A model generated the notes under the pieces. It saw nothing but the letters and a program-made list of their open reading frames with translations, was not told the origin of the DNA and did not search any database. This document shows, piece by piece, positions 1-13,300 of a stretch of 64,000 nt of DNA. Position numbers and translations under genes: made by a program. This DNA comes from Valencia hispanica (taxonomy: Eukaryota > Chordata > Actinopteri > Cyprinodontiformes > Valenciidae): positions 9,388,501 to 9,452,500 of the forward strand of contig OY747704.1 in NCBI GenBank assembly GCA_963556495.2, read 5' to 3'. Numbering within the stretch: position 1 is the stretch's first letter; each line of letters begins with the position of its first letter.

Positions 1-250
1 GGTTAGATGGTGGAGGCGGAGAGGGTGGACCGATGATCTGATCCCATGCTTCCTGGCGAACCCTCGCCTCTTCGTTCCACAGCGCGGCGAGATCCCACCC
101 GGAGAAAACATTCCGGAACTGAGGGAGCAACTTGAGAATCTCCTCAGCTCCGGAGATGCGTAGAGGAAAGTGAGAAGAGGCGGAGATCCTGGACAGGTTG
201 GTCCAGACGTCCTTATGCAGGGCGGCGATCTCCTGGGCGAGTGCTGGGTC
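1..250 (-). pseudogene. Open coding-like fragment, possibly retrotransposon gag start
   Basis: On the minus strand one frame stays open from about position 250 to the window edge (about 80 codons) without a stop. It contains a helical-looking stretch around ALAQEIAALHKDVW and ends in a proline/serine-rich run. Just upstream on the same strand (250-320) is a leader-like sequence ending in a tract resembling the untranslated leader before gag in fish Ty3/gypsy elements. There is no ATG in a convincing position and the rest lies outside the window. The gag idea is inference; it could be any truncated repeat-derived frame. I do not recognise the protein with certainty. Confidence 0.3.
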
Positions 251-717
251 AATTTTTAAGGCTGGATCATTCTTTCAGGAACTGGCAGTGTGGTGCATGG
301 ACCCAAACGCAGAAGCCGTGGAAAGGTGTAAGGATTGGAGTGCTGGTTGAAGTGGAAGTGGTGCTGGTGGAGGAGGTGAGGATGATGATGGTGGTGACGG
401 CAGGAACGGAGAGACAGGTAATCGGATGAGCAGGACGAGTAACAGCAGGACAGCATACCATGGAGAGTACGATAATGATCCGGTGCTGAGTGAGAGGAAG
501 TGACGGTTTATGAAGGCGTAGGTTAAGGAGGATCGGGTGTGGTTGATTGGAGAGACACAGGTGGGGACAATGATGAAGGAGAGGGTGAATAGGGCAGCAT
601 GACAGTTTTAAGACACTGCCAACTGGAGGTAAAAATGTTAAGGAGTTAAATAAAAACTAGGCCCCCCTAAAATAAGCTGCGGCCCCCCCAGCTAAATTGC
701 CCTGGCACCGGGTCTGA
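251..717. other. No gene seen; low-complexity GA/GGTGA-rich DNA
   Basis: This stretch is rich in GAGG, GGTGG and GATGATG runs (notably 340-440). Short open frames here are compositional artefacts. No recognisable gene or complete repeat was identified. Confidence 0.4.
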
Positions 718-2230
718 ATGACACCCTGCGGAGGAAACTCATTTCAGCCGCTTGTATCTGTGATCTCGTTCTTTCGGTCACCACCCAAAGTTCGTGTGTG
801 ATCGTGAGCGATCAAGAGCCTCGCCTTTCGGCTCAGCTCTTTCTTCACCATGACAGACTGGTACAGTGCCCGCATCACTGCAGACGCCTTACCATTCCAC
901 CTATCAATCTCCCGCTCCATTTTTCCTTCATTCGTGAACAAGACACCAGATACTTACACTCCTCCACTTGGAGAGGGACCTTATCCCTGACCAGGAGAAG
1001 GCAATCTACCCTTTTCCGGCTCAAGACCATGGTCTTAGATTTGGAGGTCCTGATTTTCATCCCAGCCGCTTCTCACTCAATTGCAAACCACTCCAGCGAA
1101 AGCCATAGATCACATTCCGATGAGGCCACCAAAACGGACCCTCTCATCACCTTGGCTGTGCCTAGAAATCCTGTCCATAAAAGTTATCAGTGAATCAGTG
1201 ACAAAGGGCAACCTTGGCGGAGTCCAACTCTTACTGGAAACGAGCCCGACTTACTGCCGGCAATGTGAAACAAACTCTGACAACGGTTGTACAGGGACCT
1301 AACAGCCCGTATCAAGGGGCCTGGTACCCCATACTCCCGCAGTACCCCCCACAGGACTCCCCGAGGGACACGGTTGAACGCCTTCTCCAAGTCTACAAAA
1401 CACATGTTTTGTAGACGAACTTTGGGGGAACTCCCATGCACCCTCCAGGACCCTGCTGACGGTGTAGAGCTGGTCCAGTGTTCCACTGCTAGGACGAAAA
1501 TCGCACTGTTCCTCCTGAATGGGTTTGACTATCCATCAGACCCTCCTCTCCAGAACCCCTGAACAGACCTTACCAGGGAGGCTCAGAAATGTGATCCCCC
1601 TGTAGTTAGAACACACTCTGTGGTCCCCTTTTTTAAATAGGGGGAACTGCCCTCGATGTCCACAACCAAGTCGATCATCGAGCTCCGGCCTAGGGTGTCC
1701 TGGTGCCAAAGTGCACATATGGACACTCTCATGTTTGGATATAGTGTCCATTATGGACAATCCATGATGATCATAGAAGTCCAATAACAAAACACAGCTC
1801 GGGTTTAGATCCAGGGGGCCATTCCTCACAACTACACCTCTCCAGCTCTCACCGTCATTGCCCACGTGAGCGTTGAAGTCCCCCTGCAGAACAAGGGAGT
1901 ACTCGGGAGCGCCCCCTTCAAGGACTCCAAAAAAGGTGGGCAATCTGATCTATCATTTGGAACATAGGTACAAACAACAGTCAGGACCTGTCCCCCCACC
2001 TGTAGACGGAGGGAGGCTACCCTCTCATTAACTGGGGTAAATCCCAACGTACAGGCGCTGAGATGGGGGGCAACAAGTATGCCCGCCCCAGCTTGGCGCC
2101 TCTCAGCGGGGGCAACTCCAGAGTGGAAAAGAGTCTAACCCCTGTCAAGGAGACGGGTTCCAGAGCAGGAGCCCTGTGTGGAGCCGAGTCTGATGATGTC
2201 CAGTCGGAATCTCTCCTTCTGACTGGGGGG
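718..2230 (-). mobile_element. RTE-type LINE relic, internally deleted
   Basis: Minus-strand fragments of one non-LTR retrotransposon occur in order. The endonuclease part (about 2047-1680) shows VNERVASLRLQVGG and [11 protein letters not shown] polymerase segment near 1640-1540 shows [20 protein letters not shown]. The core reverse transcriptase block (1486-1187) shows CFVDLEKAFNRVPRGVLWG and VGLRQGCPLS. A C-terminal part (1060-718) shows SKSKTMVLSRKRVDC and SVMVKKELSRKAR. These are typical of a very common teleost RTE-clade LINE. The endonuclease runs almost directly into the FKKGD motif, so several hundred codons between the domains are missing. Stops and frameshifts make it non-functional. 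The clade call rests on motif recognition only. Confidence 0.75.
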
Positions 2231-3185
2231 TGTAGATTAGACTATGAGATAAACTATGATAAATAATATATAGATATGATAGATAAACTATACATCCTTT
2301 AAAATATGGATGCATAGTTTACAATTTGACAACAGAAACAACTTTTAAAAAGTTAGACTGTAATCAGTACCAGGCTTTATGACTCTGCACAGGTGCAAAG
2401 TCCACCAACAGCTTCATTTCAGGTTGGAAATGTGAGAAATGCGTCTTGATATTAGAAGAGAACAGCTTAAATGAAGTTACTGGGTGAAATTACAAGGGCA
2501 TGGGCAGGGTCACCCCACATAAGAAATAATTAAACCTTTTTGGCAGAAAAAGGTAAAAGAGTGCAAAAGTTTTGGATGGATAGCAACCAGGAAAGCAACA
2601 GAAACCCAAATAGATCAAATCAATATTAGCCTAGTAGTTCCATTACCGATAATATTACCATAATATCACCATGTTTCCAAAAGTAGACCATACTTTATCC
2701 CCTTTCAAACAGGCCATGAAAAACTGTAATTTTCCGAACTTCGTCTGTTTTGCTTTTGAGTCTGAAATCAATCTTCCGGACTTTGTCTGGATACCCTTCA
2801 CCGGTAATTTTACGGATGAAGACCTATGAAGACCTAATAACAAGAACGGACTTTTCGCGGTATGGTGTTTGCATTCAGATTATCAGGTAATGTTCCGGGA
2901 AAGCTGGAGGGGTGTAGGGCGTTGGGGAAAAGGGGAGGGGAGCAGGGAACGCTGTGAGCGCACATATTGATGACATATAAATGTCACCATTTTCCTTTCC
3001 CTCTTCGTCGAGGTCTCTTAAGCTTTTCCATGTGGAAAAAAATTGCACACATCACAAAGACGAGGACTGCGAATAGATCTGCTGTTTCGTCGACCATCTT
3101 TGCAATAATCCATTTGTTTGAGGAAATGACATGTACGCCCGCCACACTTAGTTTACGTCATAATCACATACACCCCCCCCCCCAA
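2231..3185. other. No gene seen
   Basis: AT-rich DNA with a C homopolymer near 3173-3183. Open frames are short and show no recognisable motif. Confidence 0.4.
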
Positions 3186-4272
3186 CTCTGGTTAAAGACC
3201 GGATGGATTTGTCCGCAAATATTCCAGAACTTCTGTCTGAAAATGGCTCTTGTTATACAACAGAGACGAATATAAGGAATTTATTTTAAATTCTCACACA
3301 GTACATGACTATATTAATCAATTTTATGGTTATGTTCAAATCTTTATAGACGCATCAAAACATACAGGTAATCAACTGGGTGTGGCTTTCAATATTCCAG
3401 AGTTTCATATAAAAGTAGGAAAAAGGATCAATGAGGGACTTTCACTGTACACAGGGGAAATGTTGGCATTATTGTTAGCTGCTGAGGGGGTAGAGGAAAA
3501 TAAACTATTATGTACAATAACATTCAGATTCTAGTTCATCTTTAGTAAGCTTGGCTAAAACTCATTCAGAAGGCAGACCTGATATTTTAGTTGAGATTTT
3601 GCAAACGATCTTTAGAATAAATATGAGGGGATTAATAGTAAATTCTGTTTGGGTACCAGCACATTGTGGTATAGTAATGAGGATGCAAAAATATATCAAG
3701 AAGATTTAAACATCAACATCAGCAGAGCTGAAATAAAAAGCATGATAAAATAGAAAATGAGGGAAAGATGGCAAAAGTGGTGGGAGGAAGAAAGGACAGA
3801 GAGAGGAGTTTTTTTCTATTTAAAGGAAAACAGAAGCCATGAGAAGCACAGGGAGGACCAGGAGAGAGGAGACAATAATATCTCGAATTAGATTTGGACA
3901 CACTGGGTTAAATTGTACTCTATTCATTACAGGGAAACATCAAACTGGGAAATGTAATCGCTGTGGAGTAAATGAAACCATAGAACATGATCATTTGGAT
4001 TGTCAAAATTATCAAGAAGAAAGAAGACAGTTGATTCATAATTTAGGAAAAGACAAGATTAAGCTAGACATAAATGGTTCATTGCAAAGAAATTCAGGAT
4101 TTGACAGATTTATGGCTTTATGTCAGTTTCTAAAACAAACTCATTTGTATCAGGTTTTTTTCTCGATTAATTTATTTGAGCGTCATTCCGGTCCACACTC
4201 CAAGCCAGTTGGTGGCGGTAATGCACCAAATTGTTGTTTGCCAGCTACCATAAAACTACAAAGAAGAAGAAG
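3186..4272 (+). mobile_element. LINE 3' portion with RNase H domain (I/Nimb-like)
   Basis: The plus strand carries the C-terminal part of a LINE polyprotein. An RNase H domain lies at about 3330-3665: FIDASKHTGNQLG supplies the first acidic residue, YTGEMLAL the second region, SDSSSSLVSL (frameshifted, near 3530) the third, and VWVPAHCGI (about 3650) the last. A cysteine/histidine zinc-knuckle region follows (3950-4005, CNRCGVN...HDHLDC). The 3' untranslated tail contains GGTGGCGGTAATGCACC (4210-4226), a signature of fish I-type LINE tails, and ends in an AAG repeat at 4261-4272. Frameshifts and stops show it is dead. The 3' end lies immediately next to the UBE2L3 first exon. Confidence 0.7.
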
Positions 4273-4296
4273 CAGATTTTGTTTTTTTCGCGCTTA

Positions 4297-4312
4297 GCAT
4301 TCTGGGAATGAC
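4297..4312 (-). promoter_or_regulatory. Possible ZNF143/THAP11-type promoter site
   Basis: Read on the minus strand the sequence is GTCATTCCCAGAATGC, close to the TTCCCAGMATGC half of the ZNF143/THAP11 element found in many vertebrate housekeeping promoters. It lies 15 bp before the UBE2L3 ATG. The upstream ACTACA half is not well kept, so occupancy is uncertain. Confidence 0.35.
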
Positions 4313-4322
4313 ACAGCGACTT

Positions 4323-4334
4323 CAAGATGGCGGC
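4323..4334 (+). promoter_or_regulatory. YY1-type element overlapping the UBE2L3 start codon
   Basis: CAAGATGGCGGC matches the YY1 motif AAGATGGCGGC. It spans the ATG, the usual arrangement in TATA-less housekeeping promoters where YY1 binds just downstream of transcription start. This also supports the choice of start codon. Confidence 0.5.
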
Positions 4335-4353
4335 GAGCAGAAGGCTGGCCAAG
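4327..4353 (+). CDS. ube2l3: UBE2L3 coding exon 1
   Basis: It encodes MAASRRLAK and ends in phase 0 before a GTAAATG donor at 4354. The length (27 bases) and phase match the vertebrate orthologue. The 5' UTR is probably short: only about 54 bp separates the ATG from an upstream LINE tail. Confidence 0.92.
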
Positions 4354-7300
4354 GTAAATGTTTCTGTTTATATTCTACGGTATTTTCTTTTTATTACGTA
4401 AAGACTAAATGGGGACAAACTTTGCCATCATATTGTGTCTAAGAGTCATCAAGATTGTGACAGTGTAATGATGTAGGTATTACTGTCCTAATCTTTAAAT
4501 ATTTTGTTAACGAGAGGTCACTGGTGGTCATCCGGCAACGCACTTGTACTGTGCGGGTAGGCCAGGCAATCCATAGTTAGCACTCACAAGACACCCAGGT
4601 CATAGACTCTATATATATTTAGATATTAGTTGCATCGATGATTTGATTAAAGAAGTGGGGGAAATGTGGTGAAGTTTATGCTGTTTTGTCCAAGCTCATA
4701 CGGTTTTTGTGCATGAATAAGCAAGTTTATTATCCTAAGATGGTAATATTGCATCACTCCGATTGTTTAAATGATCACAGCCTGTAAGACAGTTCTTAGC
4801 GGTGATGCCTGGATAGGAAGGTTATCAATGTTAAAAAGTTGAGGTTACATTTAATTTACGGCGAGGGGTTTCGTGTAATAATAAACTTGATAATTTCGTT
4901 TTACAAAACACTGGTGTGTTTGTTTGTCTGCTTGTTGTATGCGAGCGTCGCCAGTTCAAACTATGCTTTACACGAGCGCATTTTTGCCTGTTGAACCCTT
5001 TGTACCTTAATTTCTACTTCTTTGCTTATAAACATCTGCTAGGTTGGGAGTAATCGTAGCTCACAGTAAATAGTCACAATCTTTATGTAAGTCCACTAGT
5101 CATGAAGCTTAATTAAAAACAGGCCAACTACAAAACTTAATTTAAATAACAAATAACAGAAAAATAAAATTAGATAGAACTGCAAATAAGGTACCAGACA
5201 AAAATAAAGTACATAAATAAGAAATCTAAAAACTCGTATTATGTTTAAAAAAAAGGTAACATGTGGTTAAAATGTTTGGACTCTTTAGTAGACTCTTTAT
5301 GTGTATATGCTGTACAGCATACAGCATTATTATATTTTAAATCTTTTACTTTTTACTGCTGCTGTAACAGCTGGAATTTCCCCCAGATGTGGGAAAAATA
5401 AAGGACTATCTTAATCTTAGACTCGTTTCACAAATTAAAATTTATTTTTAGTATATTTACAGTTGTTAATATACAGCTTTGCTAGAATAAATATTCAGTT
5501 CACAATGTTAATCTGATGTCTTTTAAGTTCAGAAAAACCAAGAGATACAATAGAATAAAGAATACTTTATTGTCCCACAAAAGGGAAATTCTGCTGTAAC
5601 TGCAGTAAAGTGACAGTGAATTGAAGCATTTAGATTCACACAATAAAATATATACTGATTACAGAATTAAGAATAATAATATATGTATAGTAAGGATTAA
5701 ATAAAACACAACACTGTGCAGTTATTACAAATAAAAATGGTATACCCAGATTTGAGGATTGTGATAAAGATCATTTAAAAATATTTACAGAATTTGAATT
5801 TGTTTTTAAAAAACATTAATTATTATTATAAACTGTGCAAACTGAGATGTGCAAATAACAGCAGGTAAAATATTTGGGACATAAATATTTTGCAAGACAA
5901 CTAAGATATCAGACCAGAATTTTTGAACCTATGAATAATTCAGAATATTTGAGGTAAAGTTTCAGGAAGGCTCTAACAGAATCGCACGGTTGTCAATATC
6001 CTTTCTTAATCAATGTAAAATAAAATAATTAGCTTGGTTGTATTTATATTGTATTTAAAAAGAAATTTCTCTTACTTTACTAGTTAAGAAATATCTATAA
6101 GGTAAGGTCCAGGGACCATATTTCTCAAGCTTGCTTAAGCACCGAATGATGTTTAAAAAAAATACTTAAGTCACTTTCTATTAGGGCTGGAAGATAATAC
6201 GATAGCAATATATATTGATCGATAGACGTGTGATAGAAAAAAAAGTTTCCCCTCATTTTTTCATTATATCAGGTAGCTTAATGCAACAATCATTACTTAC
6301 TCCAAACAAATCATTACCGCTGATAGGCAGCTTTGTCAGCCACCCTTCTCTCCTTTCAAACCACAAAAAGGATGAAATGATTTGAGCTGAAACATACGCT
6401 ATCGAAGCATCCTGGGCCTCCATAACACCCCAGCAGTGCCACAGGCTGATTGCCTCCATGCCACGCCGCATTGAAGCAGTCATTTCTACAAAAGGATTCC
6501 CGACCAAGTATTGAGAGCATAACTGAACATAATTATTAGAAGGTTGACTTTTTTGTATTAAAAACACTTTTCTTTTATTGGTCGGATGAAATATGCTAAT
6601 TTTTTGAGATAGGAATTTTGGGTTTTCATGAGCTGTACACCAAAATCATCAGTTTTAAAACAATAAAAGACCTGAAATATTTCAGTTGGTGTGCAATGAA
6701 TCGAAAATATATGAAAGTTTAATTTTTATCATTACATTATGGAAAATAATGAACTTTATCACAATATGCTAATTTTTTTAGAAGGACCTATATCAGTTGC
6801 AATTAATGGTGATAAGGTGTTTAGGAATAAGTGTGATTTCTGATTAGAACTATAAATAAATATAAATAATACTTTATATAATAATGGGTACGCTGGCACT
6901 CCGTGAAGTTCATGCCACTGGCAGCATCTGGATGTGGGGTGTTTGTAGAGACCACTAAGATTTCCTGGCTCATGATGATGACTTGCTGATCAGCCTATGT
7001 AGATTCCCTAGAGCAGTCCTATGTGCCGAACTGGGCCAGGTGTTAGATCGACCGACCCACCAGAACCGTTCACCCAGTACCAGACCTGCCAACCTGTACG
7101 CATTTGACATCTAAATATGCATAGTACACCCTGCCCCTCTAAACTACGCAAAAAATGGCGGACATGTGAGTTCTGTGGCGAATGTGCACGTGCGGTACTC
7201 ATGTCTGACAACACGGTACAGCAGCGTGGTGAAGCAGTTTCAGCCAATAATTGTAGAAAAGCGAAGAATTGAGTCTACCCAACCTATAGCGTAACAATGC

Positions 7301-10300
7301 TTTAACAAGGCTTTAAATACCTAGGAGTGCTGAAACTTATGTTCTGTTGTAATTTAGTTTTTGTTTTAATTTGCTTTTATTTCAATCTAATTGTTGCTAC
7401 AAGAACTAATCATACATTTCAAAATTTATTTCTTGTTCCTATTTTTGTTTTTTATGCTTCGTGCAGCTGCTTTTATTTTTTATTTGGATCTCTTTACTTC
7501 TGTTGTTACTAGGGGAGGAACTCAATAAAAAAAAAATCTAATTTATTAATCTTGATTAATCGCATTTAATCGCATGGGTAAAATAAAATTATTTGCCCAT
7601 AAAAGCACTTTTTCCAAATTTGAATGAAATTTGGTGGACGACATGATCAAATAGGTGACACCAACTTGAATAGTGTAAACTTAAGGTCTTTTGATGTTTG
7701 GAAAAAAATGCAGTTAAATGCATTTCAGTTCAGAATAGCAGTAAAAGGAAAACGTATCCATGGCCATCAACAGACCTAAAACTGAAGTGTCATTTTAGGC
7801 ACTTGAAAGTGTACCTCACCTCCAAGTCAACTTTTTATGCTGATAAATTATATAAATGAGTGTTTAATAGCGCTATCTACATGTCTGGTTATTATTTTAT
7901 GTGTTTTAGTACATCTTTTTTCTTTTTTTTTTTACCAAAGACTGTCAGTGGAGTGCCCTCTTCAGGTTAAAAATTTACACTGCCCTTGAGTTTGAATCGG
8001 GAATCGCTACTGGCTCAGCTTGGATTACTGACGTCTGCAGTTAAAAGTGACGTCAGCCTTCCTGCCGTTGTGGAGTATAAAACAAGCCCAGTCTTGGCCA
8101 CGCCTCCGTAGCGAGTTGGAGTTAGAATAGCAAGGAAGTGTTGACGCCACCCAATTATTAATAAATCTTCACAATAACTTTCAAATATAAAACTATTTAA
8201 AGAAAGTAAGAATAAAAAATTGTTTTTACCTGTATTGCTCAAGGACCGTTGCCAGCTTTTGGAGTTTTACCAGCTCTGATGGAGTTAATGACTAGCCTGT
8301 GCTATTGTTTGTTTAAAGCAGCAAAAAAACCTGCCTCTTGATTCTTCAGTAGACGAGAGATCCTATCCAGCGTTGAATACCACCATGTGGAAGCATCCTG
8401 TATGAGTGTCTCTTTTTCTTCGCCCAGTTTTGTTTGCCCCTGGTGTAGCTCCTCTGTATTAGCAGGGCTGTGTTGATGTATGAATGGATAAAAAATGAAA
8501 TGCTAATATAACGGACAGGGTTTTGACGAGGCTCCTACATGAACGCAAAGTAGAAGATGAAGCATTGCCAAATAAGCTTCTAAACCAGCTTCCTTCCAAG
8601 CCAAAGATTAGAAAATATGGCAAAGCATATCTTGTCTTTGGTTTTGTTTCACCAAGCAGCTGCAGATGCTCAACTGAGCTCATATAGAGTCTTGTACATA
8701 GTGACACAGTATGAAAAACCGCACACCACTGCAGAGAATTACAGTATATACTTCCCTGCATTATGAACATGGTGCCGTCTATAACAGAACAAACTATGGG
8801 TTATTGCTCTGTCCAATAATACCATCGGCAGGCTCATTTATGAGATGTCAATGGACAAATAGGGACTTTGCAGAGATGGGGCAAAGACTATGGCTGGGAA
8901 ACTAGGAGGGCTGCAGGCTTCATGAAGCACTTCTCCCCAAAGACGCTTGCATTGTGATTTGTAATTTCATCTGAGCATACACTGGCTGGTGGAATCCATA
9001 GTGCAACCTAAGCATTGCCTTTTTAATGTTAATGGCTCATCTCTGAAACAACTGAATGGTTCTTAATTTAATTTTCCAAAATCACATCTGATAGATCAGG
9101 GGTCAGCAATTTGTTCAAATTAGATAACCTTTGCCCTGGCTGCTATAAAGTAAAAATTGTCTAGAGCTGCAAAATAAAAGTGAATTGCCTAAATATGAAA
9201 GCTTATGAAAAACTGAAATTTATTTCCATTTTTAGATTGCATAACTTGCAGCCACAGGTTGTGGACCCCTTGGGAAAAATCATATTACAAATTTGTAAAG
9301 ATTAGCAGTGAGTAAAATATGTAAAGTGCTATGGATTCAGCAAACCCATGGTAAAGTAAAAATTAAGGCTTTAAGATCTAAAGCAGTTGTTCAAACTACT
9401 TTTCTGTGAGGACAGTACATATGTTTATCATACCAACTCAAATATATTTAACTGTAGGATTTGTTTTGCAATTTTAACATCTTGTCATAGTGCTTTATCT
9501 GGACACAAAAGTGGAGACATTTTAAACACACATCGTTGTTTTCATCATTGTCAACATCCACAGTAATGTTTGTATTAGGTTCTCCCCATGAGGTCTCTCA
9601 CAAGTCTCCTTGAGTTTCACAGGTTATTCAGAGCAGCAGGTCAGCACCATAGACTTCATTAGTTGGGCCTCATAGTCATAGCTTGTCAGAAGGCAACAAC
9701 ATCCTCCCTTTAGTCTGCCAAAAGCATTTTCTACTAAAGCAGGAACAGCAACATCCCTCCATTGAAAGGCTGGTTAAACGCTCATATCCACTGCGATGAC
9801 TTTAGAGGATAGTCTGAAACACACACACAGCATACATACTACTAAACCTAAGTCACTTTGTCGCTATTTCTATAGACTTTTCAGACCTCCTTAACGACTT
9901 TATTTCCAAAAAGCTCCTAGCAACAAACCAAAGACATTTCTGACCAGCTACTTTCTGTGAAACTTTGTCGCCGATATTCTCTACATCTTAAGAGACCCGG
10001 CTTGTTCTGCATCCAGACTGTTTCCAGACACTCAGAATGGGAATGATCTGTGCATGTGCATGCAGAATTATCACAGTACTTTTGACCAATCATAAACCTT
10101 TCTTGGTTCATTTTAGGGATGGGCATAATTAATCGATGATTGATTAATTGATCATTAAGAATTTCATAAATTACATTTTTTTACCGATCAATTAACACAT
10201 GTTCTGTTGCGTAGTGTGAGTTTTGAAGGAATGCAATTAATTTTGCTATGTGACAGTAATTAAACACTTTACCACACGAGGGCGATGATTGAAAATAAAA

Positions 10301-13300
10301 CCTACAGGCCGACTCAGTTTCTTGCCAGTTACTGTGTATTTCAAAAGTAGCTTAGTTATGAAGAGGTTGGAGCAAAGTGTGGCGTGGGACCACTTTGACT
10401 AAAAAACAAACAAACAAACAAAAAAGTCTCGGTTCACTGCCAACACTGTGAAGCTGTGTATAATTACTTGAATGCACTTCCAACCCTCATCTTTCTCAAT
10501 AAAAATCAGTAGACTGATGCTAAAGTTGTATATAAGTTACGTTTTTTTTTTTTTCTTTTTTTTTTTTACTCTGTTAATGAGCCTAATTCATTGTTAGGTA
10601 GGCTAAGCTAATCTCTCTCATCCTCTTTCTTGGCTCTTTATGCCAAATGTAACACAAAACTATAAGAACTATAAGTATTATATATATATATTTTTATTAA
10701 GTTATTGTTTAACATGAATTTTTCTTTTTTTTTACTTTTTTGGAGAAGAAAAATAAATATGAGCGTCACTTTTGTTAATGAGTACCGTCTTTTAGCTGTC
10801 GGCTCCGCTGCTTAATGCGCATATTTTCTTTGTGCAACTACCGTGAATTAATTCCGTTTAACTTCCACAAGAGGTGTCCCACTTGTAATGAAGATCTCAA
10901 TGAGGACACACGCTATTTTTCTATTCTCACTGCATTTTAATACAGCCTATGAACACTGAATTTTAATATAAAAATATCATTGATTAATCAAAAATCGATC
11001 GTTAATTCTCCAGATGATCAATGAAGACAATTTAATCGAATGCCCATCCCTAGTTCATTTCAACCACTTACAAACGAAGTTGTTTTGTTACATCTGCAAG
11101 TATATTAGACCGATCTTTCATAAGTCACACACGAAATCAGTCAGAAGCTTGTATGTACTACTGCTGCATCGCACACCTGTGGTACATTTAAGGAACGTTC
11201 GAAACGGATGGTTAGTTCAATAATGTAGGACATTTAAAACCTACAACTGAAAATAATACCATAAGCCATAAACTTCTGTTTAATGGCGGTTGCCGAGCAA
11301 CGCTCAATACATACTAAATATGCCCTACTTATTTTTATAAAGTACTAAAAAACAAACAAATAAAAACTATATTCTCTATTAATTTCGTCTTTTTGAGATA
11401 TCTCAGCAATTATTTTTTTCAGAACTAGGAATTCTGTTAAAAAGGTCTTGGATGTCCAGTTGCAATATGATATCTTATACATTTTGTACCAGTTCTCTTC
11501 TCTTAAAGAGTAACTAAACCCCAAAACAACTTTTTTTTTGCTTCTAAACTGTATAAATGGGTCTTTACCAATGCAGTCTTTCAGTTTCTGGGGATTTTTT
11601 TACATTTTGGTGTAAACTTGTTTAATCCTACACCTTTTGGTCTAAAAACATCTTAGTGCTGCCCTCTTAGGGTTGAACTGTGGCTACTGCATTTGAATTT
11701 TGTGATTGGTGGAAAGCGGTACATCTCTACGTCACAGGCATTGACTGCGTCACAGCAGCCATGGTCTCACAGACCAATGGGTTTGGGTATAAAACTATCA
11801 GACATATCGGCCCCGTGGCGAGTTTGGAGTGGGATTGCGTTTTTCAGGTTACCATTGTTATCACATTAACACTTAGTTAGCATAGCTAACATACTGTTTT
11901 GAACGTTAGCATTACCATTCAGAGACTGGACTTCTCCGGTCTCTCTCTCCCTCAGCAGCAACGGCAGCCTCTGGCAGAGCTGACTCAGCGCCCCGAGCCA
12001 GCGGCTCGAATTGATACGGCTCGCGGCCGCTGAGCTCCATAAAGCATCCCTCTACTCCTCTATCTCCGGTGACGACGGAGGAGATCCGCTGGCTCGCGAG
12101 CCAGCGCCGCCTGAGCTCGGTGCTGCTGAGGCAGAGGGAGACGAGAGTAGTCCGGTCTCTGAGTGGTAATGGTAACATAGGCTAACTTTCAAAACAGATG
12201 AACGTCGATCAGATCGATCAGTTGTAAAACTGCCACCGTGGCTTTGGTCACTGTCCATGTTTCAGTGTCACATTAAGCGAGCTGTCATTGTCCTCCGGAA
12301 CATACCCCCATGTCCCCCCTCCGCTTTTCCTCAACACTTGGCCATACCCCTCCGTTCTTCCTGGCACTGCCCACTTTGTAAAAATGTTTTAATGTTGTCT
12401 GGTGGCGGTGTTATTATTTTTCAGGGGGTTCAGTTACACTTTAACATTATACTTCAGGCAAAATAATATAAGATGTTCTCTTGAAACAAAAAGTCACATT
12501 CCCCTGTAGAATGTTTCCCCTAAATAATTTTAATAATAATAATTAAATAATTTATTGTTTAACCCTGTATGACCAAATCTTATTTCCTCCTTTCTATTTC
12601 GTTCCGTTTTCCTCATTATGAAAACTTTCCTTTGAATATATAAGCCACCTACCACTTATTTCTTCATTGCTCATTCTTCATTGTTTCTGCCATCTCTCCT
12701 TGATCTTAAGAGGCAGCCCTTTTTTGTTCTATGGGTTATTTATATTTTTTTTATTCTGGTTTTGCACATTGTTTTTATTACAAACTGGTTTTATTTGTGT
12801 TGGCTGTTTTGGAGAGAAAAAAAGGAATACCGCTAAAGAGTGATCTTGACGTGATGATGTCATCAATATGCAAATTAGCTTGTGTCGTAATCTAGAGACA
12901 TCTAGCGACTTTCTGGGTCAACTGCAGCTACTTTCAGTTGCAGCTACTTTCAGTCAGACAGTTGGAAACACCGCTCACTAAATCATTTTGAAGTGACTAG
13001 TGACAAATCTAGCGGCTTTTCCATGTGTTGCTAGAGACTTTTGGCGACTTGTTCAATGTGAAAGCAGAATGCATTTCTCACTGTTCTCAGCGGGTAGCTT
13101 GAGAGGAACCTGGCTGCAGATCTCTGCTGTCAGTCTCTCTCCGCTGCCGCGCTCAGGCGAATCTTCACTGTCAGGTTAGTACATCTTATCTTGCAGAAGT
13201 CTGGATAAGGTCTTGTTTTTAACTGTTATTGTCATTTATTTTAAAATGTGTGCAATATAACAGTTTCATGTTTAGTAAATGGCAGTGGACTGCAAAAGAT

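Noticed and set aside
6253..6567. 104-codon minus-strand frame as a possible gene
   Set aside because: No start context, no recognised motif, and it lies in a repeat-rich intron on the strand opposite UBE2L3.
12052..12258. Ser-rich frame within 11503-12444
   Set aside because: It is located in the GC-rich core of a MITE and is not conserved as a protein in its diverged relative at 7937-8135.
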